From: Oscillospiraceae bacterium
GTDB lineage: Bacteria; Bacillota; Clostridia; Oscillospirales; Acutalibacteraceae
DNA length: 22,378 nt
NCBI GenBank assembly: GCA_022508865.1
Contig: JAFLUK010000010.1
Span: 1 to 22,378 of the forward strand
Reading direction: 5' to 3'
The position numbers were made by a program, and so were the translations under genes. Under the pieces are notes generated by a model. The model was not told the origin of the DNA. It ran no database searches and saw only the letters and a list, made by a program, of their open reading frames with translations. Numbering within the stretch: the stretch's first letter is position 1; every line of letters starts with the position of its first letter. Shown piece by piece: positions 1 to 7,454 of the stretch.

Positions 1-593
1 TTGATAAGGGTTGCTTTGTAGTCAACCTTTTCGTGACCTGCGTTCTTGCAATAGAATGTGTAGGCTAGGTAATTTTCACCTGCTGTTTTTGCACCTTTTT
101 GTTTCTCACGTCCGTTTGCTTTGTCACCGTTATGGCTTCCGCCGTCTACAGTTTCATCATCCGGATCGGTGTAATTATCAAGGTAGCTTACGTCGCCGTC
201 AACAGTCAAATCATCTGTAAGCCAAGCATATGTAATATTTGTTATATCCTTAACACCTGTGCCTGACAAAAGGGTTTCCGGATTTTTGAAATCTGAAGTT
301 TCAGAAAGGATAATACCCTTTTGCTCCGAGAGCCTGTCAACATCAATTACAAGGTCGCCTGCTCTTGTCCACCAGAACATCAAAATCCAAAGTATAAACA
401 GAAAAGCTATAAGAAGTAATGTAAGCCAAAACAAAAGTCTTTTTCTTCTTCTTGTTTTGTCAAGTACTTCGGCATCTCTTGCTTCTCCAAAGTCACCATA
501 TGAAGCTTCTTTACCAACCTGTCTGGCACCTTTTCGGGTTAATTCGCTTAAGTCCTGAGGGGTAAATTCCTGATTATTCTTTTTTCTTGCCAA
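1..593 (-). CDS. Membrane-anchored TasA/camelysin-like surface protein (C-terminus beyond window)
   Basis: An open frame runs from a TTG start at 593 to the window edge without a stop, 197 codons so far. The start is set by a strong Shine-Dalgarno (GGAGGAG, 7 bases before TTG). Residues 1-52 are a charged cytosolic segment ending in a basic cluster (RRRKR), residues 53-76 form one Trp-rich membrane helix, and the rest is outside. The visible outer part holds AWLTDD (123-128) and, after an Asn/Gly/Asp-rich stretch, YLAYTFYCKNAG followed by VDYKATL, which resembles the beta-sandwich core of TasA/camelysin-like fibre proteins of Firmicutes. That likeness is from memory of the family pattern, not a search. 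It lies 54 bases downstream of the gene at 648-1466, on the same strand, so both are probably one transcript. I recognise no exact name; it could be a fibre subunit, an anchor or an assembly protein. Confidence 0.75.
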   Translation of the reverse strand, partial: MARKKNNQEFTPQDLSELTRKGARQVGKEASYGDFGEARDAEVLDKTRRRKRLLFWLTLLLIAFLFILWILMFWWTRAGDLVIDVDRLSEQKGIILSETSDFKNPETLLSGTGVKDITNITYAWLTDDLTVDGDVSYLDNYTDPDDETVDGGSHNGDKANGREKQKGAKTAGENYLAYTFYCKNAGHEKVDYKATLI

Positions 594-647
594 GGTCTAT
601 CTCCTCCGTTCTTAAGTGATTGAGATATTTTCTTTAATTTATAATTA

Positions 648-1466
648 TTAGTCCTGATCTCCGCCAAAGGTGAGGATTGCGCTCATTGCGGCCTCTTGAA
701 TTCGGTTAACACATTCCGGATCCTCGCCCTCAAACCAAACTCTTACTGTAACCTTTTGCGGTTCCATCTTTTTCAGTGAGCAAATTTCTCTTGGGCTCTG
801 ATTAACTGTGCCGGAAAAATCAAAGGTAGACTGGTTTGCCACAGCAGCGCCTTTATTTGGCTCCCAAATAATGGTTTCGTTCTGCTCGTTTGTAAAACTA
901 AAACGAACTGCTCTTACTATATCAGCCTTGCCGCCTGTCTCTTTTGTGGAAACAGATGTACCTTTGATGCCGTTTGTGCCATCTTCTCCGCGAGAGGTGA
1001 GCTTAACTGTTAAGTCTTTGTTGGCTATCAGATATAAATCAAATTCCAAAAAGGAATTTTTATTTCTTTCTGCTGTATTACCGGAACGCCAACGGAATGT
1101 TCTGCCGTTGGATGATGTAACAGGGTCAAGAACCTGCTCGTTCATTGTGGTGTTGAATCTGTCTGTAAGCTCCTTGTCAATCATTCTGCCTGTAACAGTC
1201 TTTACATACTGATTCCAGTTGCTGCCATGATTTTCCGTGCTGAGCCTTAAGTCAGGTGCAGTACCGATTTCCATTTCAAGTCTTTGAACGTTTGCCAGGG
1301 TACTGATTGTAAACCATGAAAAGGTTACCATTACAAGACACAAAAATGAAACCAAAAGTAAAATCCAACTTGTCTTTCGTCTTACACGAGTATTAACTTG
1401 TTCCAAAATCTCGGCTTGTGTCAAAGCTTTTTGTAGCTCTTGTGAGAGATTTTCCCTGTTTACCAT
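648..1466 (-). CDS. Membrane-anchored TasA/camelysin-like surface protein
   Basis: The frame can open at GTG 1475 or ATG 1466. I prefer the ATG (272 residues) because GGTGAT lies just before it and nothing suitable precedes the GTG. The N-terminal ~32 residues are polar and helix-prone, then a basic RVRRK precedes one membrane helix (about residues 33-57). The outer domain begins right after the helix with WFTIS and APDLRLS. It has FLEFDLYLIANKDLTVKL in the middle and near the C-terminus VRVWFEGEDPEC. The WF segment after the helix and the W-F/I-E-G-x-D-P-E-C motif recur in TasA-like clostridial surface proteins as I remember them. The long cytosolic head makes a cleaved signal peptide unlikely; a type II anchored protein fits better. 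It is probably the first gene of an operon with the gene at 1-593, transcribed from the promoter at 1603-1631. Confidence 0.75.
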   Translation of the reverse strand: MVNRENLSQELQKALTQAEILEQVNTRVRRKTSWILLLVSFLCLVMVTFSWFTISTLANVQRLEMEIGTAPDLRLSTENHGSNWNQYVKTVTGRMIDKELTDRFNTTMNEQVLDPVTSSNGRTFRWRSGNTAERNKNSFLEFDLYLIANKDLTVKLTSRGEDGTNGIKGTSVSTKETGGKADIVRAVRFSFTNEQNETIIWEPNKGAAVANQSTFDFSGTVNQSPREICSLKKMEPQKVTVRVWFEGEDPECVNRIQEAAMSAILTFGGDQD

Positions 1467-1602
1467 GTTAATCACCGTCTTTATTCAGTGTACCTTTCCA
1501 TAAATTATATGTATAACACACGCGTACATATGTTATTAATATGTTAATTATTAACGCAAAAACATCAGTCGGACACCAATCGGCCCCCAACGACGTATGT
1601 TA

Positions 1603-1631
1603 ATTATAGCCTATTTGTCGTAAAAATTCAA
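1603..1631 (-). promoter_or_regulatory. Sigma-A-type promoter for the surface-protein operon
   Basis: On the minus strand TTGAAT (1626-1631) and TATAAT (1603-1608) are separated by exactly 17 bases. Transcription would start near 1596, leaving a leader of roughly 130 bases before ATG 1466. The leader starts with a GC-rich island that stands out from the AT-rich surroundings. Confidence 0.65.
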
Positions 1632-1895
1632 TAAAAGAAAACATCTTCTACATTTTGAATAGTACAAATTGCTATATTTTATGCAAAAAATCAAATTTAA
1701 ACTTTGAGCAGGTAATATTAAACAATTTTTGTATTTCTTTTTTGTACATTATGGCAATAGCTGATATTCTTCTCTTTGATTAGTTAACTTTTTTGTAGAT
1801 TTTGGCACTTTTTGCATTGTTTATGACTATTTTTTTATTTTTTTGCAATATTGTGTAAAAAATTTTTATAAATTTATATTTCTTTTTCGTCAAAA

Positions 1896-1967
1896 TATGT
1901 TATAATAATTTTACGACGTTAGCCAATGCCTTGTTGTGCAGAGTGCAGTATTTTATGTTATAATAAT
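1896..1967 (+). promoter_or_regulatory. Tandem extended -10 promoters upstream of the deacetylase gene
   Basis: TGT-TATAAT at 1898-1906 and again at 1956-1964 are extended -10 elements inside an identical 14-base repeat (TATGTTATAATAAT). No good -35 hexamer stands at the standard distance, which is usual for extended -10 promoters. A third TATAAT lies at 1975-1980. The likely leaders would be about 135 and 75 bases. Confidence 0.5.
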
Positions 1968-2045
1968 CTCACATTATAATTGCAAAAATTCCAAGGTTTT
2001 TGGGGCTAATGTATTAAGGAATGATAAAGTAAGGTATGATAAATA

Positions 2046-3554
2046 ATGAAATCAAAGCAAATTTTGTTAACTGTTTTTCTTGTACTCTTAACAGCTGTTT
2101 GTCTGCTGTGGGCAGGTCTTACAATTTACGGTTTTGATGTTATTGGAGAAATAGGCAGCTTTATTAAGGGCGCTCCAGATGCTGTGAATGTTTCCTTTGA
2201 CAGCAGAGAAATCACTCTTGGGGTGGGTCAGAAGCTGGATATAGGAGTTAATCTTAACCCCAAGGAAGCAGAAAATGAATATACTATTTCCTGCACAGAC
2301 AAAAACATACTGTATGTTAAGGGCAACACAATTAAAGCCCTTGCCGAAGGCAGCTGTACAATAAAGGTAACCACCGACAACAAATTGACAGACTACTGCG
2401 ATGTTGTGGTTAACCCTGCCCCCAAAAAGCTTAGTCTGCCGGATACGCTTGTCCTTGCCGACAGCGAGAGCTACTCATTTAAACCAAAGACAGATGTTGA
2501 TTTGTCTGCTAACACACTTACATATGAAAACAGCAATGACGATGTTGCTGTTATTGACGAGAAGGGAAATCTTACTCCAAAAAACACCGGCGCAACTACT
2601 GTTACGGTAACCTCCTACAACGGATTATCTGCAAAATGTGTTATAACAGTAAAGGAAACTCCCCTTTCCTTTACCCTCAGCGGTGGTGCAGTTCAGATAA
2701 ATCAAGGTAAAAGCATACTTTTAAATTGTGAATTTCAAAATGGCGACGGCACTTCATCTATGAAGTTTGCCTCCTCTGACGAAAAAATTGCTACCGTAAC
2801 TAAAAACGGCTTGGTAACAGGTGTCAGAGAGGGCACAGCAACAATCACTTGCACACTGTTTAACAATGTTACTGCAACATGCGAGATTATTGTAGTGGAC
2901 AGACTAACGGGAATACGTACCAATCTTGATACAAAAAAACCAATGGTTGCCCTTACCTTTGATGACGGCCCTGCGGGCAAAAATACACTTTCTATATTGA
3001 AAACACTTAAAAAATATAAGGGCAGGGCAACATTCTTTGTGGTTGGAACAAGAGTTGCCGAAAACAGTGAAGTCCTAAAGGCGGCTTATGATGCAGGGAA
3101 TGAAATCGGCAACCATTCATGGGACCACTCTTACGCCGAAAAAATGTCTGTTAATAAACAGATTGAGGAAGTTACAAAGACCAATAATGCTGTAAGAAAT
3201 ATTATTGGTGTTAATCCCACCTTGTTCAGATGTCCCGGAGGTATTTCAGGCAAGGGGTATACTAAATACGGCAATTTGCCCATTATCACCTGGTCAATTG
3301 ATACTCTGGACTGGTCTACAAAAAACACAAAATCAACATACAAGTCCATTACCAAAGTATTTAAGAAAAACGAAAATCTAGACGGCGATATTGTTCTTAT
3401 GCACGATATTCAAAACTCCACTCCAAAGGCTGTGGAACAAATTTGCAAGTATCTGCATAAAAAGAATTATCAGTTTGTAACGGTTTCTGAACTTGCCTAC
3501 TATCGAGGTGTAGAAATGGAAAACGGACAAACCTACAATTGTTTTTACTATTAA
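2046..3554 (+). CDS. Polysaccharide deacetylase (NodB domain) with three Big_2 Ig-like domains
   Basis: A 502-residue exported enzyme that should remove acetyl groups from peptidoglycan or another cell-surface polysaccharide. Residues 1-27 are a signal or anchor helix without an obvious cleavage box. Three bacterial Ig-like (Big_2) repeats follow at about 46-122, 127-202 and 207-283; each ends in the typical G-x-x-T/C-I/V-x-V-T strand pattern. The NodB domain spans about 298-485 with all five motifs: TFDDGP (304-309, catalytic base and metal Asp), HSWDH (357-361, metal His pair), RCPGG (395-399), DTLDW (419-423) and LMH (451-453). The enzyme therefore looks active. The Ig-like repeats probably position it in the wall. 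Start: ATG behind a weak AAGG. It stands alone between a divergent promoter region and a terminator. The true substrate cannot be told from sequence. Confidence 0.93.
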   Translation: MKSKQILLTVFLVLLTAVCLLWAGLTIYGFDVIGEIGSFIKGAPDAVNVSFDSREITLGVGQKLDIGVNLNPKEAENEYTISCTDKNILYVKGNTIKALAEGSCTIKVTTDNKLTDYCDVVVNPAPKKLSLPDTLVLADSESYSFKPKTDVDLSANTLTYENSNDDVAVIDEKGNLTPKNTGATTVTVTSYNGLSAKCVITVKETPLSFTLSGGAVQINQGKSILLNCEFQNGDGTSSMKFASSDEKIATVTKNGLVTGVREGTATITCTLFNNVTATCEIIVVDRLTGIRTNLDTKKPMVALTFDDGPAGKNTLSILKTLKKYKGRATFFVVGTRVAENSEVLKAAYDAGNEIGNHSWDHSYAEKMSVNKQIEEVTKTNNAVRNIIGVNPTLFRCPGGISGKGYTKYGNLPIITWSIDTLDWSTKNTKSTYKSITKVFKKNENLDGDIVLMHDIQNSTPKAVEQICKYLHKKNYQFVTVSELAYYRGVEMENGQTYNCFYY

Positions 3555-3600
3555 ATAGTATATAATATATAAATTAAAAAGCTCTATAGCGCAAAAATCT

Positions 3601-3640
3601 CCTTATGGCAGTTTCTTCATTCTGTCATAAGGGGTTTTTT
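3601..3640 (+). terminator. Rho-independent terminator after the deacetylase gene
   Basis: Stem 3601-3611 with 3622-3632 (11 pairs, one G-U), loop of 10, then GG and six T. The other strand has a run of five T after the stem, so it may also serve the convergent hflX gene. Confidence 0.85.
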
Positions 3641-3645
3641 ATTAT

Positions 3646-4893
3646 TTAATCAATATATTCCTTTATTTTCTGATACATTTCTTCGCTTATAACAGCTTCG
3701 ATTAATAATCCATCAGGAACATATTCTTCACTGATAAGGGTGCATTTTTCTCTGATTTCTGCACTTAAACCGATTTTGTCAAAGGGAAGCAATGCTTTTA
3801 CTTTTTTTACTCTTACAGGAAGATTGTCTTCAATTGCATATAGCAATCCTTCAAGTCCCTGCCCCAGCTTTGCGGAAATTCTCACACCGTTTCCAATTTG
3901 AGGAATGCTGACACCACCCTCTACTAAATCGCATTTGTTCAGCACCGGAATAATGGGGGTATCCTTGCAGCCCAAACTTTCCAAAAGCTCTCTTGTTACC
4001 TTTAGATGGAGAGAAGCTTCTTCACTGCTGACATCACACACGTTAAGGATTATATCTGCCTCTGCAGCTTCCTCCAAGGTGGAACGAAAGGCATCCACCA
4101 AATGGTGGGGAAGCCGCCTTACAAGTCCAACTGTGTCAATCAACATTACCGTAACACCGTTGGGGAGCTTAAGCGCTCTTGATGTAGGGTCAAGGGTTGC
4201 AAACAGCTTGTTTTCTGCTAGGACGCCTGCATCTGTAAGGTAGTTCATAAGTGTGCTTTTGCCTGCATTTGTATAGCCCACAATTGCAACAGTGATGACA
4301 TTGTCCTTTTTTCGTCTTTTCCTCAACTGTTCCCTATGATGCTCAACATCCCGAAGCTGTTCTTTGAGAGTTTCCATTCTTCTTCTGATATGACGGCGGT
4401 CGGTTTCCAGCTTTGTTTCACCGGGGCCTCTTGTACCAATACCACCGCCAAGACGGCTTAAAGCAGAGCCCATACCTGTAAGACGAGGCATCATATACTT
4501 TAGCTGGGCAAGTTCTACCTGCAATTTTCCCTCCTTGCTTCTTGCCCTCATTGCAAAAATGTCAAGGATAAGCATTGTTCGGTCAATTACTCTTACCTCT
4601 GTTTCTGCCTCTATATTTCTGATTTGGGTTGGGGAAAGCTCACAGTCGAAAATCAGCAAATCAATTTCCCGAACTTTGCAAAATTCCCTGATTTCCTCCA
4701 GCTTACCTGTACCCACATAGGTGGCAGTTTCAGGTCTTTGCAGATTTTGCATAACAGTGGCAACTGTTTCTGCTCCTGCAGTTTTTGCAAGTTCAACCAG
4801 CTCCAGAAGGGAAGAATCCGAATCATATTCCCCTGTATTTACACTGACAAGGACCGCCCTTGTTACCTTTTCTTCGTTGCTTTTTAGTTCCAT
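3646..4893 (-). CDS. hflX: GTPase HflX (ribosome rescue/splitting factor)
   Basis: HflX is a TRAFAC GTPase that binds the 50S subunit and splits stalled ribosomes during stress. From ATG 4893 the protein has 415 residues. It has an N-terminal HflX domain, the family signature GGGIGTRGPGETKLETDRR (about 149-167), a coiled-coil linker rich in R/K/E, then the G domain: GYTNAGKS (206-213), DTVG (253-256), NKCD (321-324) and SAK (342-344). DTVGLVRRLPHHLVDAF is typical of HflX. A longer form from TTG 4905 is possible, but GGGAG would sit only one or two bases from that TTG, whereas AAGG precedes the ATG. It is a single-gene unit, divergent from nadB and convergent with the deacetylase gene. Confidence 0.96.
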   Translation of the reverse strand: MELKSNEEKVTRAVLVSVNTGEYDSDSSLLELVELAKTAGAETVATVMQNLQRPETATYVGTGKLEEIREFCKVREIDLLIFDCELSPTQIRNIEAETEVRVIDRTMLILDIFAMRARSKEGKLQVELAQLKYMMPRLTGMGSALSRLGGGIGTRGPGETKLETDRRHIRRRMETLKEQLRDVEHHREQLRKRRKKDNVITVAIVGYTNAGKSTLMNYLTDAGVLAENKLFATLDPTSRALKLPNGVTVMLIDTVGLVRRLPHHLVDAFRSTLEEAAEADIILNVCDVSSEEASLHLKVTRELLESLGCKDTPIIPVLNKCDLVEGGVSIPQIGNGVRISAKLGQGLEGLLYAIEDNLPVRVKKVKALLPFDKIGLSAEIREKCTLISEEYVPDGLLIEAVISEEMYQKIKEYID

Positions 4894-4982
4894 ATTACCT
4901 TGCAAACTCCCTATCCTGTAATTATTTGTGGTTACAATTTCAAATATCTGTTAAATTTCTCTGATTAAATTTGCTAATACAC

Positions 4983-5011
4983 TTTAAATTATTCTCAATT
5001 TGTAGTATAAT
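4983..5011 (+). promoter_or_regulatory. Promoter for nadB-nadC
   Basis: TTTAAA (4983-4988), 17 bases, TATAAT (5006-5011). The -35 matches four of six positions. The -10 overlaps that of the minus-strand hflX promoter. I looked for an obvious NiaR-type palindrome and did not find one I would defend. Confidence 0.5.
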
Positions 5012-5032
5012 ATATATTAATTATTTTGTAAA
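5004..5032 (-). promoter_or_regulatory. Promoter for hflX
   Basis: On the minus strand TTTACA (5027-5032), 17 bases, TATACT (5004-5009). Five of six positions match the consensus in each hexamer. The leader to ATG 4893 is about 105 bases. Confidence 0.6.
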
Positions 5033-5071
5033 CCAATTCAGATATACTTTTTTAAGAAGAGGCCAAAGAGA

Positions 5072-6541
5072 ATGGATAAACAATTTGATGTAATTATTGT
5101 AGGAACAGGGGTTGCCGGACTATACGGCGCTCTGTATTATCCCGACGATATATCTGTTTTGCTCCTTAGCAAAAGAGAACTTGCCTTGAGCAACAGCAGT
5201 TTTGCCCAGGGTGGAGTTGCTGCGGTGCTTGATAAAAACCACGACAACTACAAATTGCATATTGCAGACACTCTTATTGCCGGAAAATACAAAAACAGTC
5301 TTTCTGCTGTGGAAAAGCTGGTCACAGAGGGTCCGGAAGATGTGCTGAAGCTAAAGGATTTTGGCGTTGAATTTGACCGTGATAAATTTGGCAGGCTTTT
5401 GGCTACCTTGGAAGGTGGTCACAGCCGAAACAGAATTGTTCATCACAAGGACTCTACAGGTAAAGAAATTGTTGACAAACTTCTAAAGGCTGCATCGGAA
5501 AAGGAAAATATTACAATCCTTGACAACTCCTTGGTTTATTCCCTTGACAAATCGGAAAACGGTTTTTATGTGGGTGTGCTCCGAAACGGAGAAAACCTTG
5601 TGTTTGGCTCATCCTACTGTGTCCTTGCCACAGGCGGTATCGGCCGAGTATATCAATACACCACAAACTCTGCAATTGCAACAGGAGACGGCATTACCTT
5701 TGCTCACCTTTTAGGGGGTAAGATAGCCCACCTTTCCAGAGTACAATTCCACCCTACTGCCTTTGACAGCAAAACTGACAGGGAACGCTTCCTTATTTCC
5801 GAGGCTGTTCGCGGCGAAGGGGCAATTCTTCTGAATTGTAACGGGGAAAGATTTATGTTTAACTATGATGAAAGAGGGGAGCTTGCACCAAGAGATGTAG
5901 TTTCCAGTGCAATTATGCAGGAGGAAAAACGAACAGGCTCCTGCAGCTTTTATCTTGACATCACCCACAAGGATGCAAAATTTTTAAAAAACAGATTCCC
6001 TATGATATACAACAAGTGCCTTGACAAAAACATTGACATTACAAAAGACAAAATTCCGATTTATCCTTGTCAGCACTACCTTATGGGTGGTATTGCCGTT
6101 GATTTGGATGCACGCACCACAGTAGACAGACTCTATGCCTGCGGCGAGTGCTCACACACAGGAGTTCACGGCGCAAACCGACTTGCAAGTAACTCTCTGC
6201 TAGAGGCGCTTGTATTTTCAAGAAGAGCGGCTCTTGACATTTCTAACAGAATAAATAAGGAAAGCAGAAAGCCAATCGGTACCGAACCAAAAAAACAGGA
6301 TATAAGCGGAAAGAAACTGCCAAAGGGTATAAGAACAAGAATAAGAGAAATAATGCAAAAAACCTACTTTGTTAATCCTGACCTTACAAATATTGAGGAA
6401 GCATATAAAGAGGTTGACAATATTCTTACAGATTTGATTTCTGCAAAATACGAAATTTCAGTGGATTATGTGGAGGCAAGAAGTCTTGCAACAGTTGCAG
6501 GAATTATTTTGCAGGAGATTAAGGAGGGTATTAACCTATGA
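5072..6541 (+). CDS. nadB: L-aspartate oxidase
   Basis: This FAD enzyme oxidises L-aspartate to iminoaspartate, the first step of de novo NAD synthesis. The protein has 489 residues, shorter at the C-terminus than the ~530-540 of E. coli and B. subtilis. It shows the dinucleotide motif GTGVAG (11-16), SSFAQGGVAA (42-51), GGHSRNRIVHHKDSTG (115-130), H227 in QFHPTA, R274 in APRDVV, H335 in HYLMGG and R370 in GANRLASNS. These last four match by position the substrate-binding His/Arg set of the E. coli enzyme. The related succinate dehydrogenase flavoproteins share the fold, but the adjoining nadC decides the call. Its stop overlaps the nadC start (ATGA). No nadA, the usual partner, is next to it. 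Confidence 0.95.
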   Translation: MDKQFDVIIVGTGVAGLYGALYYPDDISVLLLSKRELALSNSSFAQGGVAAVLDKNHDNYKLHIADTLIAGKYKNSLSAVEKLVTEGPEDVLKLKDFGVEFDRDKFGRLLATLEGGHSRNRIVHHKDSTGKEIVDKLLKAASEKENITILDNSLVYSLDKSENGFYVGVLRNGENLVFGSSYCVLATGGIGRVYQYTTNSAIATGDGITFAHLLGGKIAHLSRVQFHPTAFDSKTDRERFLISEAVRGEGAILLNCNGERFMFNYDERGELAPRDVVSSAIMQEEKRTGSCSFYLDITHKDAKFLKNRFPMIYNKCLDKNIDITKDKIPIYPCQHYLMGGIAVDLDARTTVDRLYACGECSHTGVHGANRLASNSLLEALVFSRRAALDISNRINKESRKPIGTEPKKQDISGKKLPKGIRTRIREIMQKTYFVNPDLTNIEEAYKEVDNILTDLISAKYEISVDYVEARSLATVAGIILQEIKEGINL

Positions 6542-7377
6542 TATTGAACAAATTTTATGTTGATGATTTAATTAAAACAGCTCTTTTGGAGGATATAAAC
6601 TATATAGATACAACTACAGATTATCTTATCCCGGAAGAACAAGAGGGAGAAGCTATATTCCTCTCAAAGGCAGATGGTGTACTCTGTGGAATAGAGGTAG
6701 CAATGAGAGTGTTCACACTGCTCCAGCCCGACTTTGATTATGAAATATATATCAATGACGGAGAGGCTGTAAAGTCAGGTGACATTATTGCAAAGGTAAA
6801 GGGCAAAACAAGAACTATTTTAAAGGGCGAAAGAACTGCTCTTAACCTTTTGCAGCATATGAGCGGTATTGCTTCTATGACCAACAGAATTGTAAAAATT
6901 GTAGAAGGGACAAAGGCGTCTATTGTTGACACAAGAAAAACTCTCCCGGGTATGCGTCCGTTGCAAAAATATGCAGTTACAGTGGGCGGAGGCAAAAACC
7001 ACCGCTATAACTTAAGCGATGCCGCAATGCTAAAGGACAATCATATTGATGCCGGCGGCGGAATCACTAATGCAGTTACCTCCCTTAAAAAGAAGCTGGG
7101 ACATATGACAAAGGTTGAACTTGAGGTAAGAAACCTTGAAGAGCTGAAAGAAGCCCTCTCTGTTGATGTTGATGTTATTATGCTTGATAATATGGACAAC
7201 GAAACTATGAAAAAAGCTGTTGAACTGACAAATGGCAAAGCTGTTCTTGAAGCTTCCGGCGGTATTACAGAAGAAACTATCCGTGGTGTTGCAGAAACAG
7301 GTGTGGATGTAATTTCCATTGGTGCTCTTACCCACTCTGTCAAGGCATTTGACATTTCTCTCAAAATCAGCAAATAA
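6538..7377 (+). CDS. nadC: Nicotinate-nucleotide pyrophosphorylase (quinolinate phosphoribosyltransferase)
   Basis: This enzyme converts quinolinate and PRPP to nicotinate mononucleotide, the step after NadA. The 279 residues match the family length. Visible motifs: GERTALNLLQHMSGIAS (97-113), DTRKTLPGMR (131-140), GGGKNHRYNLSDAAMLKDNHI (150-170), and the C-terminal phosphate-binding strand region LEASGGI and DVISIGALTHS. The start overlaps nadB by four bases (ATGA), so translation is probably coupled. Confidence 0.97.
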   Translation: MILNKFYVDDLIKTALLEDINYIDTTTDYLIPEEQEGEAIFLSKADGVLCGIEVAMRVFTLLQPDFDYEIYINDGEAVKSGDIIAKVKGKTRTILKGERTALNLLQHMSGIASMTNRIVKIVEGTKASIVDTRKTLPGMRPLQKYAVTVGGGKNHRYNLSDAAMLKDNHIDAGGGITNAVTSLKKKLGHMTKVELEVRNLEELKEALSVDVDVIMLDNMDNETMKKAVELTNGKAVLEASGGITEETIRGVAETGVDVISIGALTHSVKAFDISLKISK

Positions 7378-7410
7378 AGCAAAAAGCAAATAAATTTATT
7401 GATAATTTAT

Positions 7411-7430
7411 GGGATGTTTCAGGACATCCC
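7411..7430 (+). terminator. Hairpin between nadC and the MATE gene (weak terminator or attenuator)
   Basis: GGGATGT (7411-7417) pairs with ACATCCC (7424-7430) over a 6-base loop. The following TATTATTT is only partly U-rich, so termination may be incomplete. It ends 24 bases before the ATG of the next gene, and I see no separate promoter for that gene. Confidence 0.45.
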
Positions 7431-7454
7431 TATTATTTGGTAAGGAAAATAAAA

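Larger units (their letters stand above)
1467..2045. other. AT-rich divergent intergenic region (no gene seen)
   Basis: About 580 bases separate two divergent genes. I see no convincing small gene on either strand. It contains one minus-strand promoter, two or three plus-strand -10 elements, a 12-base direct repeat (1540-1551 and 1596-1607), a 14-base direct repeat (1896-1909 and 1954-1967) and a short GC-rich island at about 1569-1596. The middle (about 1625-1890) is very A+T rich without clear hairpins. Confidence 0.7.

Noticed and set aside
259..558. 99-codon open frame on the plus strand
   Set aside because: It is antisense to the TTG-started membrane protein, which has a ribosome site, a membrane helix and a family-like outer domain.
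7030..7389. Two overlapping open frames antisense to nadC
   Set aside because: nadC is unmistakable on the other strand; the frames have no motifs.
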